Source: Palsa-1392 sp963819975 (GTDB lineage: Bacteria; Verrucomicrobiota; Verrucomicrobiia; Chthoniobacterales; UBA10450). From it: a stretch of 64,000 nucleotides of DNA. The notes beneath the pieces were generated by a model, which was given only the letters and a program-made list of their open reading frames with translations, did no database searches and was not told where the DNA came from. Positions 26,212 to 35,492 of the stretch are shown here, piece after piece (positions within the stretch are counted from its first letter, which is position 1; each line of letters opens with the position of its first letter). The stretch spans positions 1-64,000 of the forward strand of contig CAWFYE010000011.1 in assembly GCA_963819975.1 (NCBI GenBank). Reading direction: 5' to 3'. Made by a program: the position numbers and the translations under genes.

Positions 26212-26284
26212 ACCCCGCCTCTGGGAGGCGCGGTGAAAACCGATTCTGGCGTGACCGGCGCCGCGCTTCAGGTCAAGCGTCTAC
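26208..26284. repeat. REP/BIME-like inverted pair, copy 2
   Basis: GTAG (26208-26211) opens a hairpin with the perfect stem CGCCTC-TGG-GAGGCG. A second hairpin (GCGCTT...AAGCGT) closes with CTAC at 26281-26284. It lies between two convergent genes and provides the TAG of the upstream one, so it may act as a bidirectional terminator. Confidence 0.75.
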
Positions 26285-26288
26285 ATCG

Positions 26289-27590
26289 CTAGTTCGTCTC
26301 CATCTCGATTGAGTCGAGATAAACCGAGATCGCATCCCGCCGCCGCGGGAGCGCCTCCTCCCCTTGCAGGTTCGCTCCGAACAGCTGAGTGAAAACGCCG
26401 CTGCTCGTTCTGCTTTGGGTAGCCTCGAACCAATTCAGGTAATCATCGATCTCCGTCCCCTGCTGCTCGACGATCGCGCGATAGCTCGCGACCCGCTCAA
26501 ACCGCGCCGCGATGCCGCGCGTCTTGCCTCGCACCAGAAATTCAGTCAGCTCGCAGGCCTCTTGCACGATCGCCTGGTAGGAGGGATGCGCCTGCGCCGC
26601 CAGGATCTGCAGTCGCTGACCCACCTGCCGGAGCGCATCGCGGTGAGCCGGCAGTTTCCGAAAACTCTCATATTCACCTAACGAATAGTGGCGCACCGTC
26701 CCGTCCTTTGTGGGGATGGAAAAATGGAACGCTTGATCAAGTCGCCGTGCCGTCTCCGCCGCGCTCAGCGTTTGGTAGCGGTCCCGGGAGGAAAGAGCGG
26801 CCACGCTCAGGGCCCACCATTTGCCCGAGGCGCGCCCAAGAGTCTCAGGGAAATGCGCCCGCAGATCCGCCATCGCGTCATTAGGCGCATCCGGGAGGTC
26901 GCCAAGGTAGCGAGCGAGCTGAGACCTGCCGCCAGAAGCATCGATTAATAATTCCACCAGTGCCCGGGCATAGGCGGAATGCAATTGGCGCGAGGGCGCG
27001 TCGAGGAGAGCCCGCCTTTGCCTCACGATCTCCTCGAGCGGTGCGATCTTCTTCGAGGCTACGATGGTGCGCAAAAGCTCGACGTCGCTGCCGCCATCGC
27101 GTCCCGGTTGAAGGGCGAGCACACCCTCGATCAGCCAATCCGGCGGAGTGACGTAAGGAGTGCCGGCCGCGATGTTGCCCCGGTTGCGATACATCAATTC
27201 GACGAGGATGGCCCGGAGCAACTCGCGCTCTACGGCGCGGCCTTTGATGTCGCGGGTCAGGAGCAGATTGAGTTGCAGCTTCAGTCCGTAGCCGAGCTGG
27301 CTGACCTCGAGCTGCGCGACCGGTGCGTCGGGGAAATTGGCGCGCGGATAATCTAGACTCACGACGAGCGGCGTCTTCCATTTGTCGCGCTGGGCGAGGA
27401 GCTGGAGGAGGTTGGACTTGGTTTGTTCCGCCAGGTCGCAGAGCGCTCCGCGCACCCGGACGTCGGCCCCGTAAACGATGAACTGGTGGGAAGTGCTGGT
27501 ACTGCGCGGCTTGCCGACGGCGAATCCGGGCTCGATCGCCAGGCAAACGGCCGTGCCGAGGGCGATCAAGATTTTCTGCGGGGCGGACAT
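26289..27590 (-). CDS. hypothetical exported protein, possibly a degenerate peptidase
   Basis: The start is MSAPQKILIALGTAVCLAIEPGFAVGK (signal peptide). The rest has FIVYGADVRVRGALCDLAEQTKSNLLQLLAQRD, LLRAILVELMYRNRGN and PPDWLIEGVLAL. The last motif resembles the PxWLxEG segment of peptidase-MA-type metalloproteases. The expected HExxH helix reads LVELMYR, so a zinc site is absent and catalysis is unlikely. The function is unknown. It is divergent from the peptidoglycan-binding protein gene at 27691. Confidence 0.65.
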   Translation of the reverse strand: MSAPQKILIALGTAVCLAIEPGFAVGKPRSTSTSHQFIVYGADVRVRGALCDLAEQTKSNLLQLLAQRDKWKTPLVVSLDYPRANFPDAPVAQLEVSQLGYGLKLQLNLLLTRDIKGRAVERELLRAILVELMYRNRGNIAAGTPYVTPPDWLIEGVLALQPGRDGGSDVELLRTIVASKKIAPLEEIVRQRRALLDAPSRQLHSAYARALVELLIDASGGRSQLARYLGDLPDAPNDAMADLRAHFPETLGRASGKWWALSVAALSSRDRYQTLSAAETARRLDQAFHFSIPTKDGTVRHYSLGEYESFRKLPAHRDALRQVGQRLQILAAQAHPSYQAIVQEACELTEFLVRGKTRGIAARFERVASYRAIVEQQGTEIDDYLNWFEATQSRTSSGVFTQLFGANLQGEEALPRRRDAISVYLDSIEMETN

Positions 27591-27690
27591 GAGCAAGGGC
27601 GCGGAGCTTACCCAATATTTGTCGAGAAGAGGAACGGAAAAACGCGAGCTATTGTGCTATATTCAGAGGCGTAAACGAGGAACAATCACT

Positions 27691-28248
27691 ATGAACACAA
27701 CCAAAACGTTGACGATGATTGCGGTGGCCGGTGGTTTACTGGCCCTGGCGGCGCCGGCCGAGGCGCAAAACCGCGGCCACGGGCGCGGTGGCAGGGGTGG
27801 TGGAAACATGAACCATGGAAACTACCACGGACATCCAGGTTATGGGTATGGACATCGGGGTTATTACAACAACGGCCGGGTGAACGTTTACTTCGGCGGC
27901 TTCGGCTATCCGGGTTTCTACGGCTATAATCCCTACTACGCCTATCCGTATTACGGTTACCCCTACGGCTACCCGGCAGGCGCTTATTACGCCTACGATC
28001 CGCGCGGAATCTATCAGGGACGTCTCGCGAATCCTCCTCAAAACACCAACGACGGCGGGGGCAAGGATCTTTCCATGACAGCCCGCGTGCAGCAGCAACT
28101 GGCAGCCGCCGGCTACTATCGAGGAGCGATCGACGGTATCATCGGCGAAGGCACTCGGCGCGCAATCCGCAATTACGAACGCGATAACGGCCTTGTGGTG
28201 GACGGACGGATCGACGAGCGCCTGCTCTCCACCATGGGGCTCGGTTAG
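27691..28248 (+). CDS. secreted peptidoglycan-binding-domain protein
   Basis: The start is ATG 27691 with GAGGA about 11 bases upstream. The 185-aa product has a signal peptide ending APAEAQ and a Gly/His/Tyr-rich low-complexity stretch (about residues 28-115, many YGY and GHG units). A C-terminal PG_binding_1 domain follows: MTARVQQQLAAAGYYRGAIDGIIGEGTRRAIRNYE. It likely attaches to peptidoglycan in the periplasm with the Tyr/Gly-rich part free. Its stop overlaps a GTTAGGC core, and the inverted 9-mer pair lies just beyond. Confidence 0.8.
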   Translation: MNTTKTLTMIAVAGGLLALAAPAEAQNRGHGRGGRGGGNMNHGNYHGHPGYGYGHRGYYNNGRVNVYFGGFGYPGFYGYNPYYAYPYYGYPYGYPAGAYYAYDPRGIYQGRLANPPQNTNDGGGKDLSMTARVQQQLAAAGYYRGAIDGIIGEGTRRAIRNYERDNGLVVDGRIDERLLSTMGLG

Positions 28249-28260
28249 GCAGCTGCCTGT

Positions 28261-28291
28261 CTTCGTTAGGCAAATTCGAACGCCTAACGAA
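28261..28291. terminator. inverted pair of the 9-mer between convergent genes
   Basis: CTTCGTTAGGC and GCCTAACGAAG form a perfect 11-bp inverted repeat around a 10-base loop. It sits between the stop at 28248 (plus) and overlaps the TAG of the minus gene at 28284-28286. There is no T-run, so it is at most a weak terminator by itself, yet the position is that of a shared bidirectional terminator. Confidence 0.65.
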
Positions 28292-29027
28292 GCACGATCA
28301 GGCTAACCGTGCCGGGATGAAACTCGATGCCCGCAAGGCGCGAGACGGAATTGCGTTCCCGCGCCAGGCATGCCCATGCTTTGCCGAAGAGAAAGTCACC
28401 GTATCTCATGATCGGAGCAGGAATCGGCATGCGGCCGATGTAACCTCCCTGGCTGGCGGCAACTATCTTACCGTTGACGATCGCCGCCCGGAAGGTGCTG
28501 CCGTAGAAAATCGAAAGACTAAAAATCCGCCGCTCGATATGCACGGCGCATTGGCCTTCCTGGAACTGAACGAAAACGCGCTTTAAGGGGAAAAAACCCT
28601 CCCGCGCCGGGCTGTCTTTGCGCCGGAGAGTGGCAGCCAGATAGCTGTTCACCTGTCCTTCGTTGTAAACAAGCGTAGCCGGTTGCCGGCTGGAGAGCGC
28701 GGACACCATGTCCATACTGATCAAGGGTGCGAAATCGTAGCTTTTCGGCGCGGGGGGAATATCGGGCGGCAGCAGCATCACGATCACCGCCGCAAGGCAA
28801 AGCGCGCCCAGGACCACCTTCCCGAACTGAACCACAACCCGTTTGCCCACCCCGCGATTGGGCGAAAACATCTTCTTCAGGTGCCGCCGGGTCCTTTCGT
28901 CGTCCGGGCCTTCCTCGATCTTTTCTTTTGCCAGGGCGCTGCGATCGAGACGCGCTCCGCAGTTGTGACAATAAATTCTTTCCGTCTCGTTTTCGTGCTG
29001 GCAATCCGGACAAATGAGTTTGGTCAT
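28284..29027 (-). CDS. zinc-ribbon, single-pass membrane protein
   Basis: This 247-aa protein has an N-terminal zinc ribbon (ICPDCQHENETERIYCHNCGARL, two CxxC pairs). A charged linker is followed by one membrane helix (VVLGALCLAAVIVMLL, about residues 70-88) and an extracytoplasmic domain with LVYNEGQVNSYLAATLRR and FSLSIFYGSTFRAAIVNGKIV. No family name is secure. The start overlaps the stop of the FmdB-type gene by four bases (ATGA), so the two are translationally coupled. Confidence 0.75.
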   Translation of the reverse strand: MTKLICPDCQHENETERIYCHNCGARLDRSALAKEKIEEGPDDERTRRHLKKMFSPNRGVGKRVVVQFGKVVLGALCLAAVIVMLLPPDIPPAPKSYDFAPLISMDMVSALSSRQPATLVYNEGQVNSYLAATLRRKDSPAREGFFPLKRVFVQFQEGQCAVHIERRIFSLSIFYGSTFRAAIVNGKIVAASQGGYIGRMPIPAPIMRYGDFLFGKAWACLARERNSVSRLAGIEFHPGTVSLIVLR

Positions 29028-29386
29028 GATCCGGAGTCCTTCTTCGCCGGCTTCGTTTCCGCCTTTTTTACCGGGGTGGTGGCCGGGGCCGACTTTGCCT
29101 CCGGCTTGCCGCCCGTGCTTTCGCCGCCGCTCTTTTCGCTCACGGCCGAGGATTCTTTCTTCGCGCCTTCCTTATAGGAATTGCTCCGGTAATCGGTGAT
29201 GTAAAAACCGGAGCCCTTAAAGATCAGACCCGCACCCGTCCCAAGGAGGCGCTTTACTTTACCCTTACCCCATTTCGCCTGCCGGCAGAGTTCCTTTGGG
29301 CAAACCTGAAAGGCTTCATCCCGCATCGATTGGTAGGCATCGAAATTCTGCCCGCATTTTTGACATGCGTATTCGTAGGTGGGCAT
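29024..29386 (-). CDS. FmdB-family zinc-ribbon protein
   Basis: The 120-aa product opens with the FmdB ribbon MPTYEYACQKCGQNFDAYQSM, then CPKELC and KVKRLLGTGAGLIFKGSGFYITDYRS, the standard regulatory-protein (FmdB) core. A Lys/Ala/Pro/Ser-rich tail of about 45 residues follows. Family members are putative small regulators with no firm function. It is first of a two-gene unit with the membrane zinc-ribbon protein. Confidence 0.85.
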   Translation of the reverse strand: MPTYEYACQKCGQNFDAYQSMRDEAFQVCPKELCRQAKWGKGKVKRLLGTGAGLIFKGSGFYITDYRSNSYKEGAKKESSAVSEKSGGESTGGKPEAKSAPATTPVKKAETKPAKKDSGS

Positions 29387-29528
29387 GGATTGAGCTTGTT
29401 AGTGCGAGATGGTCGCCAGTGTCAGCAAGATTAAGCAGAATTCAAGCCGCACTATGAAATGCCGCGCCCGATTTGGTCGCCTTGACTTTCCAAAGGTGCC
29501 CGCGTTATTTGCGCTTCCCGTCCGCAAA

Positions 29529-30152
29529 ATGCCTTTCTTTCCCGCTCGCCCACATCTCTTTTTTGCCCTCGCTGTCCTCGCCCTGGCGGCTCTCAGCGGC
29601 TGCGGTGAAGATGATCCGCGCCTGGTTTACGGCGAGACGCAGTATCTCGGCGGGATCTATGGGAATACACCGGTCGCTTCGACCGCGCCGACCGATAATG
29701 TCTCCTATTGGGACGGCGATGGTGTGCCTGGGAAATCGTCGATACAGATTCGTCTCAGCGAACAGCGTGCCTATTTTTACAAGGGCAAACAACTGGTCGG
29801 CATCTCGCAACTCTCGACCGGACGCGAAGGCCTCGATACTCCCGTCGGGAAATACAAAATCACGCAAAAGGACATCGACCATTCCTCCAGTCGCTACGGC
29901 GACTATGTTGATGCGAACGACAACGTAGTCGTCCCCAACATCGATAACGAAAAGGATCCCAAGCCGCCCGGGACGAAATACAAAGGCGCGCCCATGCCTT
30001 ACTTCATGCGGATCGTCGGCGGGGTCGGCATGCACGCCGGTTATCTGCCCGGCTATCCGGCCTCGCACGGCTGCATCCGGATGCCGGAATTCATGGCGGA
30101 GGATTTTTTTAGTAACGTCGACAACGGCACGCCGGTCACGATCGAGCCATAG
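29529..30152 (+). CDS. L,D-transpeptidase lipoprotein (YkuD domain)
   Basis: The start is set at MPFFPARPHLFFALAVLALAALSGCG (lipobox LSGC); upstream in-frame starts give an implausible leader. The YkuD catalytic core is clear: IQIRLSEQRAYFYKGKQLV, STGREGLDTPVGKYKI and MHAGYLPGYPASHGCIRMP, with the catalytic His and Cys in SHGCIR. The enzyme cross-links peptidoglycan stem peptides or attaches proteins to them in the periplasm. A segment of about 45 residues between the STG and HAG motifs (KDIDHSSSRYGDYVDAND...) is typical of lipoprotein ErfK/YkuD members. Confidence 0.87.
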   Translation: MPFFPARPHLFFALAVLALAALSGCGEDDPRLVYGETQYLGGIYGNTPVASTAPTDNVSYWDGDGVPGKSSIQIRLSEQRAYFYKGKQLVGISQLSTGREGLDTPVGKYKITQKDIDHSSSRYGDYVDANDNVVVPNIDNEKDPKPPGTKYKGAPMPYFMRIVGGVGMHAGYLPGYPASHGCIRMPEFMAEDFFSNVDNGTPVTIEP

Positions 30153-30223
30153 CCTCCGTTTTTCAGCCGTATCAGCAGGGTTGCCCGTCCTCGCGCAGAG
30201 GTTAAACTCCTGCGCCTCGTGAC

Positions 30224-31240
30224 ATGATCATCATTACCCAACCCACCGTGACCGACGCCCAGATCGACCACATCGTGGCCCGAATCGAGGAATTCGGTCT
30301 GCGCTCTCAGGTCATGCGCGGCGAATCGCGCGTCGTTATCGGCGTTCTCGGTCCCGAGGAGATGATCCGCGAAAAACCGATCGGGGCTATCCCGGGAGTC
30401 GAGTCGGTCGTTCCGGTCATGAAACCCTACAGGCTGGCCGCGCAGGAAAATGGCGCTCCGCCCCCGCCCGTCTCGATCGGTGGCGTCCGGTTCGGCGCCG
30501 GACAGCGCCTCGTGCTGATTTCGGGTCCCTGTTCGGTCGAGAGCAAGGAACAACTCCTCTCGATTGCGGCCTCGGTGAAAAAAGCGGGCGCGCGGGTGCT
30601 GCGTGGCGGTGCCTTCAAACCGCGCACCTCGCCCTATAGCTTCCAGGGTTTGGGCGAAGACGGCCTCCGCCTTCTCGCCGACGTCCGCGCCGAGACAGGT
30701 CTCCCCATTACGACTGAAATCATGGACACGCGCGACCTGGCGATGGTCGAGAAATACACCGACTGCCTCCAAATCGGCTCGCGCAACATGCAAAACTTTG
30801 CCCTCCTCAAGGAAGTCGGCCGGAGCAAACTGCCGGTCCTGCTCAAGCGCGGATTCAGCGCCACAATCAACGACCTCATCATGAGCGCGGAATACGTCCT
30901 GAGCGAAGGAAACCCGAACGTCATCCTCTGTGAGCGCGGCATCCGCACTTTCGAGACGATGACCCGTAACACTCTCGATCTCAATGCTGTCCCCATCCTG
31001 AAAGCCAAGACGCGCCTGCCAGTCGTGGTCGATCCCACCCACGGCATCGGCTTGCGGGACTACATTCCACAGATGGCGCTGGCCGCCGTTGCAGCGGGGG
31101 CCGACGCGCTCATGATCGAAGTTCACGACGAACCGGAGCGTGCCCGGAGCGACGGCGAACAGGCCCTCCGGCCGGAAGCTTTTTCCGACCTCGTCAGGCG
31201 GATTCGGACCGTGGCCGGGGCGGTCGGCCGCGAACTCTAG
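30224..31240 (+). CDS. aroF: 3-deoxy-7-phosphoheptulonate (DAHP) synthase, type I-beta
   Basis: This 338-aa enzyme makes the first committed step of the shikimate pathway (PEP plus erythrose 4-phosphate). The N-terminal ferredoxin-like regulatory domain (residues 1-70, MIIITQPTVTDAQIDHIVARIEEFG) is present, then the barrel motifs LISGPCSVES, RGGAFKPRTSPYSFQGLG, QIGSRNMQNF, LCERGIRTFE and VVDPTHGIG. The extra N-terminal domain suggests feedback control by an aromatic amino acid or prephenate. The gene symbol in this class varies (aroF/aroG/aroA); the enzyme class is firm. Confidence 0.93.
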   Translation: MIIITQPTVTDAQIDHIVARIEEFGLRSQVMRGESRVVIGVLGPEEMIREKPIGAIPGVESVVPVMKPYRLAAQENGAPPPPVSIGGVRFGAGQRLVLISGPCSVESKEQLLSIAASVKKAGARVLRGGAFKPRTSPYSFQGLGEDGLRLLADVRAETGLPITTEIMDTRDLAMVEKYTDCLQIGSRNMQNFALLKEVGRSKLPVLLKRGFSATINDLIMSAEYVLSEGNPNVILCERGIRTFETMTRNTLDLNAVPILKAKTRLPVVVDPTHGIGLRDYIPQMALAAVAAGADALMIEVHDEPERARSDGEQALRPEAFSDLVRRIRTVAGAVGREL

Positions 31241-31289
31241 GCGGGTCGCGAGAAATTGAACTTCCCTCGCCCTTCGGCGAGAGCATGGC

Positions 31290-34200
31290 GTGGAAAAAGC
31301 AACCGGTCTCGAGCTGCTGAAAATCGTCGCGCAGGCGGAACCGATCGCACGCCAGTTGAAAGCCCTTCGCGAAGGCCAGCGCCCGGTCGTTTTCTCGCAC
31401 GTCATCGAATCGGCGCGAGCCTTTCTTGTTGCGACCCTCGCGCGGGAAATCCGGGAGACGCTCTGGATCATCTGCCCCAGCGTGCGCATCCAGGAGCTGT
31501 TGCACGAAAGCCTGACGAACTGGCGGCCAGACGCGCTCTTCCTCCCCGAGGCCGAATTTCTCGCGGTCGAAAATATCCTTCCCGACCAGGAAATCGCCGC
31601 CGAGCGGCTCGCGCTCCTCAGCCAGGTGGAACACACCCGAAATCGCCATGTCATCGTCGCAACCCGGGCCAGTCTCGAGCAGCCGGCTCCGAAACGCGGC
31701 AGCCTCCGCGCCGCCGCGCTGCGACTCCGGCGGGGCGCGAGTGAATCTCTCGAGCGGATCGTCGAGTCGTTAGGCGGGGCCGGCTACGAACGCGGCGCCC
31801 AGGTCACGACGAGGGGGCAATTCGCGGTCCGGGGTGGAATTCTCGACGTCTACTCCTGGGAGGCGGCAGCGCCAATCCGGGCCGAGTTTTTCGGCGACGA
31901 GATCGAATCGCTCCGCCAATTCGATCTCGATACCCAGACTTCGCAACGCAACCTGAATGAAGCCGAGTTGTTGTTAGGCGCGGTCGACGACCAGAGCGGG
32001 CAGATCCAGGATTACATCGGGCAAAGCCATCTCCGGGTCGCGATCGAACCGAAAGATGACGAAGCGGCCGACATCGTGATCACCGAGGGATCGCGCGGCG
32101 AGGCGATCGAGGATTTCAGCGGCGCGTTCGTCGACTGCGAGATCGGCGAGTTCGATACCGGCGAATTCATTATCGCGGAAGCGAAACGACAGCAGTTCTT
32201 CGAGCGACTCGCAAGCTGGCGCGAAAGCGGGTCGCGGATCGCGATCTATTTCCAGACCGAAGGCGAGATCGAGCGTTTCCGTGAGATTATGGCAGACGCT
32301 AAAGTTTCGTTAGGCAGAATCGATTTGCTCGAAGGCACTCTCGGCCGTGGCTTTTGTTTTCCCGCCGCTCAGCTCGTTATCCTCGCCGCCGCGGAACTTT
32401 TCGGGCGCGCCCCGACCCACGGCCGGCGCCGCCTCCAGCGGACCGCAAAATTCGGCATCCACCGCGCGCAGATCGATTTCAGCGACCTGAACGAAGGCGA
32501 CCTGGTTGTTCATCTCGAGCAGGGCATCGGGCGCTTTCTGGGCCTGCAAAAAATCGGAGACGCGGAAACCGGCGAAGTGCTGGTGATTGAATTCGCGGAC
32601 GACGCGAAGCTTTACGTCCCGCTCGAGCAGGCCTTCATGGTTTCGCGCTACGTTGGAGTCGGGAAAAAATCACCGCCCCTCAGTTCACTGGCCGACGCGA
32701 AATGGAGCCGCGCGAAAAAGAACGCCGCTGCCTCGATTTTCGATTACGCCGGCAAAATGCTCGCCCTCCAGGCCGAACGCGAGACGCAGCGCGGTCACGC
32801 CTTCGGATCCGACACGAAGTGGCAGCTCGAGTTTGAGCACTCTTTCCCTTTCCGCGAAACGCCCGACCAGCTGAAAGCAATCTCCGACGCGAAAAGCGAC
32901 ATGGAAGAGGCGCGTTCGATGGATCGTCTCATCTGCGGCGATGTCGGATTCGGCAAAACCGAAGTGGCAATCCGGGCCGCCTTCAAGGCTGTGATGGAAG
33001 GCAAACAAGTCGCCGTTCTCACCCCCACGACCGTCCTCGCGCAGCAGCATTTCGAGACCTTCCGTCAGCGCATGCTCGACTATCCGGTGCGAATCGAAAT
33101 GCTGAGCCGTTTCCGCTCGCAGGCGGAGCAGCGCAAGGTGCTGGAGCAACTTCGCGCAGGCGGGGTCGATGTCGTGATCGGCACCCATCGTCTCATTTCC
33201 GGCGACGTGATTTTCAAGGACCTCGGCCTGGTCGTGATCGACGAGGAGCAGCGCTTCGGCGTCCTCCACAAGGAGAAATTTAAAGAGTTGTTTAAGCTGG
33301 TCGACGTTCTCACCCTCTCGGCCACTCCCATTCCGCGGACGCTTTACTTATCGTTAGTCGGGGTGAAAGACATGTCGACGATCGAAACGCCGCCGCTCAA
33401 TCGGCTCCCGGTCGAGACCGTCATTTGCGGCTACGACGAGCGCATCATCCGCGACGCGATCAATCGCGAATTGGAGCGCCAGGGGCAGGTCTACTTTCTG
33501 CACAACCGGGTCATGTCGATCCAGAAAACACGCGATCGGATCGCGGAACTGTGTCCCGCGGCACGGGTCGAGTTTGGCCACGGACAGATGAGCGCAGACG
33601 AGTTGGAGAGCGTGATGGAACGGTTCGTGGCCGGGAAAATCGACGTTCTGGTCTGCACCACGATCATCGAGAGCGGCCTCGATATTCCAAACGCCAACAC
33701 CATCATTATCGATCGTGCCGATCGTTTTGGGCTGGCCGATCTCTACCAACTCCGGGGCCGGGTTGGACGCGCCGAGCACAAAGCTTATGCCTACCTTCTT
33801 CTCCCGCGCGAGATGGTGACGGCGGGCGCGGCCCGCAAACGGATCAACGCCATCCAGCAATACAGTTCGTTAGGCGCAGGATTTCGGATCGCGATGCGCG
33901 ACCTTGAGATTCGCGGCGCCGGCAGCATCCTCGGGACGGCGCAGAGCGGACACATCGTCGCGGTCGGGTTCGATCTCTACTGCCAGCTCCTGAAGCAGGC
34001 CGTTGCGCAATTGAAAGGCGAGAAGATACGGCCGCGGCTCGAGGTCGAGGTGCGGCTCGATTTCGTCGCGACGAACGAAGGCGAATTTCTCTCCGCCCGC
34101 CCCGGGAAACTCGTGCCCGCCTTCATTCCCACCGCCTACATCAGCGACGCGGCGCTCCGCATCCAGGCTTACCGACACCTGGCCGAAATAACGACCACCG

Positions 34201-34460
34201 AACAGCTCCAGCGTCTCCGCCGGGATTGGCGCGATCGCTTCGGAAAATGGCCGGAGGCGGTTGACAATTTGATCCTGCTCAGCGAGATCAAGCTTTCCGC
34301 CGCCCGGGCTCGCGTCAGCCGGGTCGAGGTGCGCGAGAGCAAATTGATGCTCACTCGACGGGGCGACTTTATCCTTGTCGGTGGCAAATTTCCTCGTTTA
34401 ACTTCCGGTAGAATCGATCTCAATCTCCCTGAGGTGTGGCAATGGTTAAAGCAACTTTGA
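31290..34460 (+). CDS. mfd: transcription-repair coupling factor Mfd
   Basis: A GTG start at 31290 opens 1056 aa. The domain order is standard: UvrB-like region (AQVTTRGQFAVRGGILDVYSWEAAAPIRAEFFGDEIESLR), RNA-polymerase-interacting domain (about residues 390-460, LNEGDLVVHLEQGIGRFLGL), RecG-like motor with Walker A CGDVGFGKTE, DEEQ box VIDEEQRFGV, LSATPIPRTL and motif VI RGRVGRAEHKAYAYLL, then the TRCF C-terminal domain. It removes stalled RNA polymerase and recruits UvrA. It carries three exact 9-mers (31767, 32307, 33867), all read as Ser-Leu-Gly. Confidence 0.96.
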   Translation: MEKATGLELLKIVAQAEPIARQLKALREGQRPVVFSHVIESARAFLVATLAREIRETLWIICPSVRIQELLHESLTNWRPDALFLPEAEFLAVENILPDQEIAAERLALLSQVEHTRNRHVIVATRASLEQPAPKRGSLRAAALRLRRGASESLERIVESLGGAGYERGAQVTTRGQFAVRGGILDVYSWEAAAPIRAEFFGDEIESLRQFDLDTQTSQRNLNEAELLLGAVDDQSGQIQDYIGQSHLRVAIEPKDDEAADIVITEGSRGEAIEDFSGAFVDCEIGEFDTGEFIIAEAKRQQFFERLASWRESGSRIAIYFQTEGEIERFREIMADAKVSLGRIDLLEGTLGRGFCFPAAQLVILAAAELFGRAPTHGRRRLQRTAKFGIHRAQIDFSDLNEGDLVVHLEQGIGRFLGLQKIGDAETGEVLVIEFADDAKLYVPLEQAFMVSRYVGVGKKSPPLSSLADAKWSRAKKNAAASIFDYAGKMLALQAERETQRGHAFGSDTKWQLEFEHSFPFRETPDQLKAISDAKSDMEEARSMDRLICGDVGFGKTEVAIRAAFKAVMEGKQVAVLTPTTVLAQQHFETFRQRMLDYPVRIEMLSRFRSQAEQRKVLEQLRAGGVDVVIGTHRLISGDVIFKDLGLVVIDEEQRFGVLHKEKFKELFKLVDVLTLSATPIPRTLYLSLVGVKDMSTIETPPLNRLPVETVICGYDERIIRDAINRELERQGQVYFLHNRVMSIQKTRDRIAELCPAARVEFGHGQMSADELESVMERFVAGKIDVLVCTTIIESGLDIPNANTIIIDRADRFGLADLYQLRGRVGRAEHKAYAYLLLPREMVTAGAARKRINAIQQYSSLGAGFRIAMRDLEIRGAGSILGTAQSGHIVAVGFDLYCQLLKQAVAQLKGEKIRPRLEVEVRLDFVATNEGEFLSARPGKLVPAFIPTAYISDAALRIQAYRHLAEITTTEQLQRLRRDWRDRFGKWPEAVDNLILLSEIKLSAARARVSRVEVRESKLMLTRRGDFILVGGKFPRLTSGRIDLNLPEVWQWLKQL

Positions 34461-35440
34461 ACTTCATCTGGCGTTACCCAAGCGTGGCGCTGCTCGTTTT
34501 CTCCTGTCTGGGAGTAGCGGCGATGGCTTCGCCCACTCGCGGCGCGGAGTCGATCAATGGCATCGCCGCGGTCGTAAATGACAAAGTCATCACAGTTTCG
34601 GAAGTGCGCGACGTGGTCGAGCCGCGCGAGCGCCTCTTGCGTTCGCAGTATTCTGGCCAGGAACTGGTCAAGAAAATCACCGAGCTGCGCAAGGCCGCGC
34701 TCCAGGATCTGATCGATCGCCAGCTCATCGTCCAGGCCTTCGACAAAGAAAAGCTCCAGATCCCGCCACACTTCATCGACGAGCGGGTCGACGAGGTGAT
34801 CAAAGAAAGTTTCGGAGGCGATCGGCAGGCCTTCATCAAGACGATGGAGTCCCAGAAATACACGATGTCGAAGTTTCGCGACCTCGAGCGCCAGAAGATC
34901 ATCGTGCAGGCGATGCGGGCCAAGAACGTGACCTCAAACCTGCTCATTCCACCGGGGAAGGTGGAGGAATATTATCATAAGCATAAGGATCTGTTCTCGA
35001 GCAAGGCGCAGATCAAACTCCGTATGATCATGATCCCGGGACACACCGATTCGGGCGGAGGCGCGGCGCAGTCCTCCATGGCAGAAGAGATCCGAGCCAA
35101 GCTCATCACTGGAGCCGATTTCGACAAAATGGCGCAGATGTATTCCGAGGACAGCACGCGTGATCTGGGCGGCGACTGGGGCTGGATCGATGACAAAACG
35201 CTCGCTCCGGAACTCTCGCAAGTCGCCTTCAGCCTCAAGCCGGGCGAAATCAGCAAAGTGGTGGAATTGGGCGGCAACCATTACATCATGAAAGTCGAAG
35301 CACGCCAGGGAGGCGAAGCGAAACCGCTCAAGGACGTGCGAAACGAGATCGAAGCGCGCCTCCGCCAGGAACAGGCGCAGGAGTTGCAGGAGCACTGGCT
35401 CGCCAGCCTGCGTTCGAAGGCTTACATCAAGACTTTCTAG
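34442..35440 (+). CDS. SurA-like periplasmic peptidyl-prolyl isomerase
   Basis: The start is ATG 34442, inside the last codons of mfd (19-base overlap), so translation is coupled. The 332-aa product has a signal peptide (FIWRYPSVALLVFSCLGVAAMASPTRG), a SurA N-terminal chaperone domain (INGIAAVVNDKVITVSEVRDVV, LIDRQLIVQAF), and one parvulin (PPIC) domain (AQIKLRMIMIPGH, LITGADFDKMAQMYSED, GGDWGWIDDKTL). It likely chaperones outer-membrane proteins. Pairing with pdxA downstream recalls the enterobacterial surA-pdxA order. Confidence 0.88.
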   Translation: MVKATLNFIWRYPSVALLVFSCLGVAAMASPTRGAESINGIAAVVNDKVITVSEVRDVVEPRERLLRSQYSGQELVKKITELRKAALQDLIDRQLIVQAFDKEKLQIPPHFIDERVDEVIKESFGGDRQAFIKTMESQKYTMSKFRDLERQKIIVQAMRAKNVTSNLLIPPGKVEEYYHKHKDLFSSKAQIKLRMIMIPGHTDSGGGAAQSSMAEEIRAKLITGADFDKMAQMYSEDSTRDLGGDWGWIDDKTLAPELSQVAFSLKPGEISKVVELGGNHYIMKVEARQGGEAKPLKDVRNEIEARLRQEQAQELQEHWLASLRSKAYIKTF

Positions 35441-35492
35441 TTCGCGGGTAGACAGTTGCCAGCGCACGTTCCCCTGATGACTGTTGCGCGAC

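Noticed and set aside
27780..27990. Tandem-like GGT/TAT-rich stretch as a CRISPR or satellite
   Set aside because: It encodes the Gly/His/Tyr-rich linker of the peptidoglycan-binding protein; there are no equal repeats with unique spacers. No CRISPR array was seen anywhere.
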